A stretch of DNA of 64,000 nucleotides from the NCBI GenBank assembly GCA_902363395.1, contig CABIZZ010000001.1:1364001-1428000 (forward strand), written 5' to 3'. Origin of the DNA: Streptococcaceae bacterium. GTDB lineage: Bacteria > Bacillota > Bacilli > Lactobacillales > Streptococcaceae. The translations under genes and the position numbers were made by a program. The notes beneath the pieces are model-generated. The model was not told the DNA's origin and ran no database searches. It was given only the letters and a program-made list of their open reading frames with translations. The first letter of the stretch is position 1, and each line of letters begins with the position of its first letter. This document shows positions 46,872 to 56,590 of the stretch, one piece after another.

Positions 46872-47621
46872 ATGTTTAATAGATTAACAAGCTCTGTATT
46901 TCAGTCTATCTTGAAAAGGAGAGATACGAAGATCTTCTTGTCCTTTTGTCTATTACCTATCCTTGTTCCATTTTTGGCAGGAAATATGGAAGATATGAAA
47001 ACCGACTATACAAATAGTTTTTTATCTTTCTTTGATATCACTCTTTTAACACAGTATCGTTTAACAATCCCAGTACTCATTTTTTCCATATTGATTTCTT
47101 CCGTTTTTAGAGATGAAATTGATAGCAAGATCATGTTTTTATACAAAGATATTAAGCGTTCTAAAATTTTCAACGCAAAAATACTCGGACTATTTTTAGT
47201 TTATATCCTCTATTTATTTGGAACTTTTTTTGCAACTTTCATTACTTATTATGGCATTATGTTACCTAGATTTGGAGTTGATTCTAACTTCTTACCTTCA
47301 AGCTCGATTTTAGTAGAGAAATCTATCTTGTCAATTCTTTCTGTGGTTTTACTTAATCTTATAACAACCGTCATGGTTGCGATGGTTTCCATTAAATCTA
47401 AGACCTTAGTGGCTGTTTTAGTAGGAATCTTCTTCACTTTATTTGCCTTCACAGCTCCCTTACTGATTGGAGTAAAGTATGTGATTCCAACCACTTATGC
47501 AAATGCTTTACAAGCAGGTGAGTTCGGTTTAACGCTGTTAATCATCATTGGCTTGTCTTGCATTTACTTCTTACCTAGCTATTTCTCAGCTAGAAAGAAT
47601 TTTGAAAGAATAGAGTTTTAA
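46872..47621 (+). CDS. ABC transporter permease, first of two paralogs
   Basis: The 249-residue protein has six membrane spans and no other domain. It shares with the gene at 48553 the N-terminal pattern SVFQSILKRRDTKIFLSF, the SVFRDEIDSKIMFLYKDI motif and a C-terminal FERIEF. ABC-2-like permeases of this size flank ATPases in peptide export and self-protection systems. The substrate is unknown. The ribosome binding site TAGGAG precedes the ATG. Confidence 0.8.
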   Translation: MFNRLTSSVFQSILKRRDTKIFLSFCLLPILVPFLAGNMEDMKTDYTNSFLSFFDITLLTQYRLTIPVLIFSILISSVFRDEIDSKIMFLYKDIKRSKIFNAKILGLFLVYILYLFGTFFATFITYYGIMLPRFGVDSNFLPSSSILVEKSILSILSVVLLNLITTVMVAMVSIKSKTLVAVLVGIFFTLFAFTAPLLIGVKYVIPTTYANALQAGEFGLTLLIIIGLSCIYFLPSYFSARKNFERIEF

Positions 47622-47673
47622 AAAGAGCAAGCTGACTCATTTATTATTTATAAAAATCGAAAGGAAACTAGAT

Positions 47674-48549
47674 ATGCTAAAAATTGAAAGTATTTCAAAA
47701 AAATTTGTTGGGAATGACTTTTATTCACTCAAAGACGTCAATATGGAAATCCATAAGGGGGAGATTGTCGGTTTGATTGGTAGAAATGGTGCGGGTAAAT
47801 CGACACTCATGAAGCTAATAGCAAAATCACTAAAACCAACTTCTGGACTTATTACCTATAATGGGATCGATATTCATAGTAAAGACAATGTATTAACAGA
47901 CTTTGGTATTATGATCGATCCAGTATTCTACCCAGAAATGTCCGTTATTGATAACTTAAAATTTTATCTACGTTTACATGGGAAAGAGGAGCTTTTTTCA
48001 AATATTGAACCAACTCTGAAATTGGTAGAACTATGGGAAGCTAGAAATAGAAAACCTAAAGGATTTTCTTTTGGTATGAAGCAAAGGACAGCCTTGGCAA
48101 TTGCTTTGGTTGCCGAACCAGACTTCCTTATTCTAGATGAACCATTCGTTGGACTAGATCCGATTGGTGTTCAGAAATTAATTGATATTTTGAAAAAATG
48201 GTCTAATGAGAGACAAATTTCAATGCTTATTTCTAGCCACCAATTAGGAGAGCTAGAAGCCTTGTGTGAACGTTATGTCTATATTGAGGCAGGGCAGTTA
48301 GCAGACGCTTTTGACGGTGCAGCTTCTCCTAGTTTGCTTGTGTACTTGAAGGAGACTAAGAATCTTGAAGGGATTCAGTCTTTATTAAGTGATGACGTCA
48401 TTCTAGAAGGCAGCGTTTTAGACATTTCGACAAACATATCCTCTGAACAGGTTAATGAGATTTTTAAAATATTAGGAAATCATACCTTGATTGAGAAGAT
48501 AGAGGTGAAAGAGAACCACCTAAAAGAGATCTTTACGAAAGGACAGTAA
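47674..48549 (+). CDS. ABC transporter ATP-binding protein
   Basis: The 291-residue protein has Walker A GRNGAGKST near residue 36, a signature FSFGMKQR (in place of LSGGQ), and Walker B FLILDEPFVGLDP. The remainder (about 215-291) is a C-terminal extension common in bacitracin/lantibiotic-type ATPases (CcmA/YxlF group). It is placed between two paralogous permease genes, which suggests a heterodimeric permease served by one ATPase. Confidence 0.92.
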   Translation: MLKIESISKKFVGNDFYSLKDVNMEIHKGEIVGLIGRNGAGKSTLMKLIAKSLKPTSGLITYNGIDIHSKDNVLTDFGIMIDPVFYPEMSVIDNLKFYLRLHGKEELFSNIEPTLKLVELWEARNRKPKGFSFGMKQRTALAIALVAEPDFLILDEPFVGLDPIGVQKLIDILKKWSNERQISMLISSHQLGELEALCERYVYIEAGQLADAFDGAASPSLLVYLKETKNLEGIQSLLSDDVILEGSVLDISTNISSEQVNEIFKILGNHTLIEKIEVKENHLKEIFTKGQ

Positions 48550-48552
48550 CAT

Positions 48553-49326
48553 ATGAAACAAATCTTACCTGCCATTTTCACATCTGTCTGGAAGCGTAAA
48601 GAAACCAAGATTTACCTGCTGTTCGTTTTATTTCCAGTTATCTTTCTTCTAGCTTCCTTTTTTGGAAAATCTAATTTCATGCAAATTTCCGTAATAGGAG
48701 ATAATAGAGTAAGTGGGATAGCCTTTCTAGATATGATGATCAGTTCAGCAGATTCATTTATCTTACCTACTCTTGCAATCTATTTCTTGACAATTTCTGT
48801 CTTTAGACGAGAGATAGATGATCATACTATGTTCCTATATAGAGATTTAAGCCGTAAGAACATATTTTTTTCAAAATATCTTAGTTTACTCTCTATTTTA
48901 GTACTCTTTTACCTTCTATTTACTTGTGTTTCTACAACAGTCTATTTTACCAGGGTCGTTCAGTTTCCTTTTGCGTCGAATACCTTTTTTGATAACGATT
49001 TATCTATTACTTTATCAACTCTAGAGGATATTTTTGGAATCTTTTTAAAAGACATTTTTTCAGTAACTGTCGCCTCTGTGTTATGCCTTTATTTAAAAAC
49101 AGGCTCAACCATAGTGGTAGCTATTATTTTAACAATTGCAAGCATGATGACTTCCATGATTGGCGGAGGCATTGCAATGCTTTTCCCGAATGGATATAAC
49201 AGATTGCTTAATGACGACATTTTGTCCACTCCACAAGCATTCTTGGGAGCACTGGGCATTACCATCGTCTATGCCTTTATTCTCCTAATCATTGGTTCTA
49301 AAAAGTTTCAAAATTTGGAGTTTTGA
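48553..49326 (+). CDS. ABC transporter permease, second paralog
   Basis: The 257-residue protein has six spans and is paralogous to the gene at 46872: TSVWKRKETKIYLLF at the start, SVFRREIDDHTMFLYRDLSRKNIFFSKY in the middle, and FQNLEF at the end. It begins three bases after the ATPase stop codon. The central extracellular loop differs from the first paralog, as expected for a heterodimer. Confidence 0.8.
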   Translation: MKQILPAIFTSVWKRKETKIYLLFVLFPVIFLLASFFGKSNFMQISVIGDNRVSGIAFLDMMISSADSFILPTLAIYFLTISVFRREIDDHTMFLYRDLSRKNIFFSKYLSLLSILVLFYLLFTCVSTTVYFTRVVQFPFASNTFFDNDLSITLSTLEDIFGIFLKDIFSVTVASVLCLYLKTGSTIVVAIILTIASMMTSMIGGGIAMLFPNGYNRLLNDDILSTPQAFLGALGITIVYAFILLIIGSKKFQNLEF

Positions 49327-49433
49327 TGTGACAGGACTTGGCCTGCTACCTATAATCTAATGACGTAGACCTTGTCTACTATGTACGATTGAAAGATACA
49401 CGTTTCTCTTTATCATCAAAAAAAGATTGGAAC

Positions 49434-49917
49434 TGAACTGCACCCCAAAAGTTAGACAGAAAAAATCTAACTTTTGGGGTGTTTTTATTAAATTAACTTA
49501 TAAAGATAAAGTTCAGATCTATGAACTTAGAACAAGTGGAAGCTATGTTAAACCAAGCCTTCAGTGAGGATCATTACACAAATACTATTCTCCATAGTGA
49601 TCAAGGATGGCAGTATCAACATCAGTATTATCATCATTTTTTAGAGGGTAAAGGAATCCAACCGTCCATGTCACGTAAAGGAAACAGTCCAGATAATGGC
49701 ATGATGGAGTCCTTCTTTGGCATTCTTAAGTCTGAGATGTTTTATGGTTATGAGAAGACCTTTTCACTCACTTGAGCAATTGGAGCAAGCTATTGTAGAC
49801 TATATTGATTATTACAACAACAAACGCATTAAGGTAAAACTAAAAGGACTTAGTCCTGTACAATACAGAACTAAATCCTTTGGATAAATTAATTGTCTAA
49901 CTTTTTGGGGTCAGTAC
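49434..49917 (+). mobile_element. IS3-family (IS150/IS861-like) insertion sequence remnant
   Basis: The left end TGAACTGCACCCCAAAAGTT and the right end (inverse TGTACTGACCCCAAAAAGTT) are imperfect inverted repeats of one IS. Between them only the C-terminal part of the transposase remains. The left end is followed by an inverse copy of itself, giving the hairpin CACCCCAAAAGTTAGA/TCTAACTTTTGGGGTG and a T-run that can act as a terminator for the ABC operon. Confidence 0.85.
49521..49886 (+). pseudogene. Transposase OrfB C-terminal fragment, frameshifted
   Basis: The first part (84 residues) contains HSDQGWQYQH and NSPDNGMMESFFGILKSEM, the middle and last catalytic blocks of an IS3-type DDE integrase. 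It stops at SLT, while a second frame continues LEQAIVDYIDYYNNKRIK, then KGLSPVQYRTKSF. The N-terminal half and OrfA are missing, and a frameshift near 49770 splits the rest. It is therefore inactive. Confidence 0.88.
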
Positions 49918-49934
49918 ACATCAGACCTCGCTTT

Positions 49935-50564
49935 TTAACTGTCTTTAAAGTTATACAATTGCGGATAGTGATCACATTCAGGATTTTTAGGATGGCAGAT
50001 AGCCCGTCCAAAATAGATCATGGCCTGATGAGCTGGGAGCCAGCGTTCAGGAGGAAGAACGTCCATGACCCGTTTTTCCACTTCTAATGGTGTTGCTGAC
50101 TTCTTGACAATGCCATGGTGCTTGCAGATCCGCTCTACATGGGTATCAACGGCAAAGGCAGGAATGCCAAATCCTACACTCATGACCACATTGGCTGTCT
50201 TGCGTCCCACTCCAGCTAGGCTCTCTAATTCTTCACGCGTCTGAGGGACTTGGCCATCAAAGTTATCCAACAATTGTTGGGCACATTTTTTGAGAAACTT
50301 AGCCTTATTGCGATAGAGACCTAATTTGGAAATATGCTTGGCAATGTCGGCTTCACTGGCGACCGCCATATCCTGAGGAGTTGGGAAAGCCTCAAACAAA
50401 GCGGGCGTTGCCTTATTGACCGCTGCGTCCGTCGTTTGGGCAGAAAGCATGACCGCTACTAATAATTCAAAATGGTTGCGAAAATCCAAACTTGGCTTGG
50501 CATCTGGAAAGAGGGCGATAATTTCTTCAATCACATGTCGTGCCCGTTTTTTTGATAAAACCAT
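49935..50564 (-). CDS. nth: Endonuclease III, lacking the usual iron-sulfur cysteines
   Basis: This DNA glycosylase/AP lyase removes oxidised pyrimidines. The 209-residue protein has the HhH motif LAGVGRKTANVVMS with the catalytic Lys, and the catalytic Asp in FAVDTHVERIC. The C-terminus reads AICHPKNPECDHYPQLYNF: only the first two of the four cysteines of the C-X6-C-X2-C-X5-C cluster site are present, so no [4Fe-4S] cluster is expected. Its end is 18 bases from the IS remnant. Confidence 0.93.
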   Translation of the reverse strand: MVLSKKRARHVIEEIIALFPDAKPSLDFRNHFELLVAVMLSAQTTDAAVNKATPALFEAFPTPQDMAVASEADIAKHISKLGLYRNKAKFLKKCAQQLLDNFDGQVPQTREELESLAGVGRKTANVVMSVGFGIPAFAVDTHVERICKHHGIVKKSATPLEVEKRVMDVLPPERWLPAHQAMIYFGRAICHPKNPECDHYPQLYNFKDS

Positions 50565-50637
50565 AACATCTCCTTTGTATTACTAGACTTTATTATAGCA
50601 TGAAGTCCGTCTATTTCTGAAAGAATCGGCTTCAGAA

Positions 50638-50694
50638 AAGGAAGTAGGACAGAATGAATTTTAAATGATATTCATTCTGTCCCACTTCCTACTT
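50638..50694 (-). terminator. pfs operon terminator
   Basis: GGAAGTGGGACAGAATGAA pairs with TTCATTCTGTCCTACTTCC across a loop of about 14 bases, followed on the minus strand by TTTTC. Confidence 0.75.
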
Positions 50695-50726
50695 ATATTA
50701 AAGGCGCCTTAACTCTATTGTTTGTT

Positions 50727-51419
50727 TTACACCAATCTCTTCAAGAAAGTCATCAAGGTTTGAGCAGATCGCTCGCCAGCCTCTACGATAAATTCATCAA
50801 AAGAGATATTGGCCACGTGGTCTGCCGTGTCACTCATAGCCCGAATGACCATAAAAGGACGGCCAGCTGCATGAGCCGCTTGGGCAATAGCTGCCCCTTC
50901 CATCTCAACGGCCAAGACTTCTGGGAAATGTTCCCGAATTGTTGCGACTTTTTCTTCACTCGCGATAAAGCTATCTCCTGTTGTAATCAAGCCAACATGT
51001 GTGGTTGCAGCTTCTTCTTCCAGAACTTTTTTCATTTCTGATACAAAATAGCGACTGGATTCAAAGTAAAGTGGTTGCCCCGCCATTTGACCATACTTAT
51101 AGCCAAATGCTGTCACATCCACATCATGATAAGCCAATTTGTCTGCTAGGACGATATCTCCAACAGCCATCCCTGATGCTACGGCACCTGCAGAGCCCGT
51201 GTTGATAATGGATTCCACCTTAAAATCGTTGGCTAATACAGCCACACTCATGGCTGACATGACCTTGCCGATACCACTTTCCACCAAGACCACTTCATGG
51301 CGACCAATCGATCCTGTATAGTAGACTTTTCCTAAGCGAAGATGTTTTTCTCCGTTCTGCAAAGCTTCCACTAAGATTTTTAACTCTTGTGGCATGGCCG
51401 CAATGATTCCAATTTTCAT
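50727..51419 (-). CDS. pfs: 5'-Methylthioadenosine/S-adenosylhomocysteine nucleosidase
   Basis: It cleaves SAH to S-ribosylhomocysteine (the LuxS substrate) and MTA to methylthioribose. The 230-residue protein begins MKIGIIAAMPQELKILVE and contains NTGSAGAV and the VEMEGAAIAQAAH motif with the purine-binding Glu and catalytic region, then SDTADH. The ATG at 51419 is preferred (AAGGAG upstream) over a GTG nine bases earlier. It is the last gene of the glmU-nudF-macP-pfs set. Confidence 0.95.
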   Translation of the reverse strand: MKIGIIAAMPQELKILVEALQNGEKHLRLGKVYYTGSIGRHEVVLVESGIGKVMSAMSVAVLANDFKVESIINTGSAGAVASGMAVGDIVLADKLAYHDVDVTAFGYKYGQMAGQPLYFESSRYFVSEMKKVLEEEAATTHVGLITTGDSFIASEEKVATIREHFPEVLAVEMEGAAIAQAAHAAGRPFMVIRAMSDTADHVANISFDEFIVEAGERSAQTLMTFLKRLV

Positions 51420-51446
51420 AATTGTCACTCCTTTGGTAGACGCTCC

Positions 51447-51785
51447 CTATAGGCGCCAGATTGCAAGAATTAACAAGATGAGGAGCAAGATGACCCAAAA
51501 TAAAATCTTATTTAATTTTGATTGAAAGACCTCATCCTTTTGGTTTTCAATCCGACGGCTCTTGGTCACTGTAGGTTGGACTCTGATCGGAATAGTCTCC
51601 TGAGGATAGGAGGTTCCTCGTCCACCATCTACTTCTCTTGAGGTCACCGGCCGTTCATAACCAAAGCCTCTGTTTCCTGTCGGGAGAATTTTTGTCTCAT
51701 CCTCATCAAAGAGCGGGGGACCAGAGATCGCTTCTCCCCGGTTTGCTCGCTCAATCATTTCATCGGTCAATAAAGGTTTGCCCAT
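51447..51785 (-). CDS. macP: MacP, activator of the cell-wall synthase PBP2a
   Basis: The small 112-residue membrane protein begins [18 protein letters not shown] and ends in a single C-terminal span ([20 protein letters not shown]). In pneumococcus, phosphorylated MacP activates PBP2a. The same order glmU, NUDIX, macP, pfs is known there. Threonines in the cytosolic part (for example ETKILPTG) could be StkP targets. Confidence 0.85.
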   Translation of the reverse strand: MGKPLLTDEMIERANRGEAISGPPLFDEDETKILPTGNRGFGYERPVTSREVDGGRGTSYPQETIPIRVQPTVTKSRRIENQKDEVFQSKLNKILFWVILLLILLILAIWRL

Positions 51786-51803
51786 CGGTTTCTCCTCTAT
51801 TCT

Positions 51804-52352
51804 TTATTTGTTTTGTAGGTGTTTCCAGTATTGAATTGCCATAATGGTTTTGGCATCGCAGATATCACCTCTTTGGATGAGCTCCTCAGCTTCTGCTAAA
51901 GTCACCTCAAAAAGCTCCAATGTCTCATCTGCATCTTGAGGGCGAGGATTTTCCACTTTTTTCAAGTTGGTCGCAAAATAGAGTTTGATCCGCTCGTTAC
52001 AAAATCCAATGGCTGAATAAAAATCATACAACAACTCTAAATCCGCTGTGTAATCAATTTCTTCTTCCAATTCACGCAGAGCAGCTGCTTGAGGATCCGC
52101 ATTTTCACCCTTTTCCAACTTGCCTGCTGGGATCTCTACAGAAGTTCTCTCGATTGCCTTGCGGTACTGCTTGACCAAAATGGTCTTGCCCTCATCTGTG
52201 ATCGGTAAAACCGCTACTGCTCCATTATGAAAAATCAAATCACGCTGCGCTTGACCTTTTCCATCGGGTAGTTCCACTTGATCTGTAACTACTTGGAAAA
52301 TCGGTCCTTGGTAAATCTCCTTGCGCTCAATGGTTTTTTCTTCAAATTGCAT
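51804..52352 (-). CDS. nudF: NUDIX hydrolase, ADP-ribose pyrophosphatase type
   Basis: The 182-residue enzyme is expected to split ADP-ribose or related nucleotide sugars. The NUDIX box lies in GKLEKGENADPQAAALRELEEE near residue 78, and the family-specific N-terminus IYQGPIFQVVTDQVELPDG is present. It is nine bases downstream of glmU and 18 bases upstream of macP. Confidence 0.9.
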   Translation of the reverse strand: MQFEEKTIERKEIYQGPIFQVVTDQVELPDGKGQAQRDLIFHNGAVAVLPITDEGKTILVKQYRKAIERTSVEIPAGKLEKGENADPQAAALRELEEEIDYTADLELLYDFYSAIGFCNERIKLYFATNLKKVENPRPQDADETLELFEVTLAEAEELIQRGDICDAKTIMAIQYWKHLQNK

Positions 52353-52361
52353 GAAAATCTC

Positions 52362-53774
<1,413 letters not shown>

Positions 53775-53813
53775 TTATACCATTTTTTGGCCGATTTGAA
53801 AAATTGACGTAGA

Positions 53814-53840
53814 TCAAAAAACTCTCCTAAAAGGAGAGCG
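53814..53840 (-). terminator. Terminator of the ASCH gene
   Basis: CTCTCCT/AGGAGAG stem followed on the minus strand by TTTTTTG, located a few bases past the ASCH stop codon. Confidence 0.88.
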
Positions 53841-53843
53841 TAT

Positions 53844-54284
53844 CTACAATGGATAAACCTTACGAAATTCTTCTAAAACAACCTTGCTTTCAGGTGTAAA
53901 AGTCAGTCCTGCTTCTCCTAAGCAGGCTTTGAAAAAGTCTTCATGAACCTGACGCCAATAAGGCAGAGATTTGTCTCCTTCCCCTTCTTTGAAGGCATGA
54001 TCAGCTGACACTTGATGAAAAGGCTGAACGGAAACCTTTGTAACTTCGACGATGCAAACAGCTTGATCTTGACTGTCTAAAATGACATCAAAAGTTCCTT
54101 CTTGTGGAAAGGGTTCGTCCTCTACTTCATAGGGATCGTAAGCTGAGGCTGTTGCTGTTTTTTCGCCTTTAAAGACCAGTTCCGCTAAAAGGTCTGAATC
54201 CACTCCAAAGGCCCAGGCATCTACCTCATCTCCAATTGTGGGGTTAATTTGCTTGTAGGCATTCCACATTTCTTGAGGTGTCAT
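53844..54284 (-). CDS. ASCH domain protein
   Basis: This 146-residue single-domain protein has the ASCH fold (RNA-binding or nucleotide-related). Family features are WAFGVDSDLLAELVFKGEKTATASAY and LPYWRQVHEDFF. Some ASCH proteins hydrolyse modified nucleosides (N4-acetylcytidine); this is not shown here. Its first 41 bases overlap the end of the preceding PEP-domain gene. Confidence 0.88.
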   Translation of the reverse strand: MTPQEMWNAYKQINPTIGDEVDAWAFGVDSDLLAELVFKGEKTATASAYDPYEVEDEPFPQEGTFDVILDSQDQAVCIVEVTKVSVQPFHQVSADHAFKEGEGDKSLPYWRQVHEDFFKACLGEAGLTFTPESKVVLEEFRKVYPL

Positions 54285-55128
54285 GGGTTCTCCTTTGTAA
54301 TTTTTTACTTTCTTCTTTTATATGTTTAAGATGGTCTGGATGGTCAATTTCTAAATCAAAAATCTCTGGAATAGAGCTGTAATGGAGAATACATTCGATA
54401 CCCATCTGATTCATTTTTTGTATGAAAGAAGTATTCAGATAGCCTGCTACAGCAAAATCAATCTTGTTCTTCCTTGCTTTATCCTGCATCTGTCTCAACA
54501 TATCTAAAATAATTGGACTTTCCATATCATGCCATTGACTGTTTCTCACAGTCGCAAAAATAAAAGAAGTTAAATCATTCATTCCAACTACAATCTTTGA
54601 AATACCAGTTTCCAGTATCCTGTCCAAGTCGAAATAAGCTGATGGTAATTCAATCATCGTGCCGACTTTCCCGGTAAAACCATACTGACGCAATACTGTA
54701 ATAGCTTGTTTTAATTGTTCGGCATCATTGACAAAAGGAAAAATAACAGACAGATTGGGTTTGGTTTGAAAAACTTCTGTAACAACATTTGTCTCAGCCT
54801 GAAATTCATCTGGACACGCCAACAAACGCCTAGTCCCTCTATATCCAAATAAGGGGTGGCGTTCGTCAAAATACTCTTTAGTCCCGTCTAGACTATTTGC
54901 TTCTGCATTTGTTAACTCTGAAAAGCGATACCAGACTTCTTCATTTGAGTACAAATGACAAATAGTGTCTAGATAATCTTTCACAAATTGTTGACAACTT
55001 GCTAATAAGATGTTTTGATTAAGCTCTCTCAATAAATATTCCCCACGAATCAAGCCGACGTGATGCAATAAATGGGGATAAACTTTTTCAACAATTTTTT
55101 CGCCACTAAGAGCTAGTTGATTTTGCAT
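54244..55128 (-). CDS. Stand-alone PEP-utilising enzyme TIM-barrel domain
   Basis: The 294-residue protein corresponds only to the PEP-binding barrel of PPDK and enzyme I. It keeps recognisable ligands: GLIRGEYLL, FGYRGTRR, MIELPSAYFD and the metal-binding VVGMNDLT. The catalytic Cys segment (CGExAGDP in relatives) is replaced by AGYLNTSF, so phosphoryl transfer of the usual type is unlikely. The N-terminal swivelling His domain and ATP domain are absent. The start at 55128 fits the GAGGTG ribosome binding site. Confidence 0.78.
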   Translation of the reverse strand: MQNQLALSGEKIVEKVYPHLLHHVGLIRGEYLLRELNQNILLASCQQFVKDYLDTICHLYSNEEVWYRFSELTNAEANSLDGTKEYFDERHPLFGYRGTRRLLACPDEFQAETNVVTEVFQTKPNLSVIFPFVNDAEQLKQAITVLRQYGFTGKVGTMIELPSAYFDLDRILETGISKIVVGMNDLTSFIFATVRNSQWHDMESPIILDMLRQMQDKARKNKIDFAVAGYLNTSFIQKMNQMGIECILHYSSIPEIFDLEIDHPDHLKHIKEESKKLQRRTHDTSRNVECLQAN

Positions 55129-55169
55129 GTTCATTCACCTCGTCTTAAAAGATACAATATCAGATATCA

Positions 55170-55898
55170 TTATACGACACTTTCCTCTAGTTCAAAAGCT
55201 TCATAAGGTTCAACTAACTCATATCCTAAAAATTCTGCTACTTTTTTGGAAGCCTCGTTATGAGCATCCCAAAGTGGAAACATATCTCTATTTAAACTCT
55301 CTAGAATCATTGCAGCACCAAGCTTTTTAGCAAATCCATTTCCTTGTTTGTCTGGTCTAGTTGCAACTTCCACTTCAACTGCTTCACGGTAAACTAACCC
55401 TGAGGAAATCCCAGCAATCACTTCATTATTTTTAAGAATCACAAAGCCAAATCCACCTTTTAAAGCAAAATCCTGGTAGGACTCAAAATCCCCCTGTAAA
55501 TCTTGTGACCATTCTTCCTCAGAAAGGCAGTTATAAATACGATTATCAATAGGTACAATATTGTAACCTTTCTCTATATGAGTAACTAGATCATTTAGAA
55601 ATTCAACTTGAAAATTTGCCTTATCCTTAAAAGAATAGCGAGTAAAAGAAATTAACCCACCTTGCCGATGCAGAAAATCTTGCCACTTAGTGTCTTCTGA
55701 AATAATAATCTTATAATCTAAACCATATTGCCTAACAAAATCTTCCCAAAATCTGGAATCCAACTCCCCTGCTAGGTATAGAAAATTCCCAATATCATAA
55801 AAGCTTGTTGTCCTATCACTGTTTCGATAAACAGTCCCGATTTGAGATTTAAGACCATAGAGAACCATATATTTCTTCCATGTTTTAAATAGTTCCAT
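55170..55898 (-). CDS. GNAT family N-acetyltransferase
   Basis: The 242-residue protein has a catalytic GNAT domain in the C-terminal half: VEVEVATRPDKQGNGFAKKLGAAMI carries the acetyl-CoA loop, followed by LWDAHNEASKKVAEFLGYE. The N-terminal 110 residues are of unknown type. The substrate is unknown. It is seven bases downstream of a NUDIX gene on the same strand. Confidence 0.82.
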   Translation of the reverse strand: MELFKTWKKYMVLYGLKSQIGTVYRNSDRTTSFYDIGNFLYLAGELDSRFWEDFVRQYGLDYKIIISEDTKWQDFLHRQGGLISFTRYSFKDKANFQVEFLNDLVTHIEKGYNIVPIDNRIYNCLSEEEWSQDLQGDFESYQDFALKGGFGFVILKNNEVIAGISSGLVYREAVEVEVATRPDKQGNGFAKKLGAAMILESLNRDMFPLWDAHNEASKKVAEFLGYELVEPYEAFELEESVV

Positions 55899-55905
55899 TA
55901 TCCCT

Positions 55906-56385
55906 CTATTTCACCTTCCAATGTCTATAGCTTGTCATGTCCAATTCTGGAAATCCTCGTAACTCTGCCTTCACCTTCAATACTAATGGTGAGGCATTTT
56001 CTTCGGTCATCTGCTCAATAGGGACCCAAATTGCATTTGCTGAATCATTGCTTCCATCAAGAATCTCCTGAGGAAGGGATTTTTGAGAACCTTCGAAATC
56101 GAGGACTATATCATAGAAGGCCATGATATGATGTACTGCGAAGTCTTGCCCTTCTTCTTGAACCAGCACATCATAAATCCTAGGATTTGAATAACGGCTA
56201 AGCGTATAGCCTGTCTCCTCCAGAACCTCTCTCTTGAGGGTTTCTGTCAGCCCCTCACCTGGTTCTTGACTACCACCCGGTAGATCAAAACGATGCTGAT
56301 AAGGTCCTCTCGTTTTATCAATGCAAAGCAATTTCCCGTCTTGAAGACAGATTCCATATACACCAAAGTGATTTTTGATTTCCAT
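55906..56385 (-). CDS. NUDIX hydrolase
   Basis: The 159-residue enzyme has a standard NUDIX box (GGSQEPGEGLTETLKREVLEETGY). The substrate is unknown. The N-terminus MEIKNHFGVYGICLQDGKLLCIDK is typical for the family, and the ATG at 56385 is chosen over an open extension to 56409. Confidence 0.87.
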   Translation of the reverse strand: MEIKNHFGVYGICLQDGKLLCIDKTRGPYQHRFDLPGGSQEPGEGLTETLKREVLEETGYTLSRYSNPRIYDVLVQEEGQDFAVHHIMAFYDIVLDFEGSQKSLPQEILDGSNDSANAIWVPIEQMTEENASPLVLKVKAELRGFPELDMTSYRHWKVK

Positions 56386-56425
56386 ATTCCACTCTTTTCT
56401 AAAAGTCAAAGATCGCTAGCTCACC

Positions 56426-56587
56426 TTATCCCTTAAAAGGAAAGAGGCTATAGATTTCATGTTCCTTGATATACTTCTTCAGTATCTCCATATTCTCTTC
56501 AATTTTTGCCTGAATATCTGTCTCTTTACAAGTTGACTCAACAATAAATATGAAGACATCGGTCATAAAAAGCTGTATTAAAGGCAT
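56426..56587 (-). CDS. Small hypothetical protein (53 residues)
   Basis: The frame starts MPLIQLFMTDVFIFIVEST, is hydrophobic at the N-terminus, then helical and charged (KIEENMEILKKYIKEHE), ending LFPFKG. AAGGGG precedes the ATG at a good distance, and the start lies three bases after the stop of the upstream gene, as in an operon. No family is recognised. It could be a real small immunity-type protein or the remnant of a larger one. Confidence 0.5.
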   Translation of the reverse strand: MPLIQLFMTDVFIFIVESTCKETDIQAKIEENMEILKKYIKEHEIYSLFPFKG

Positions 56588-56590
56588 TTT

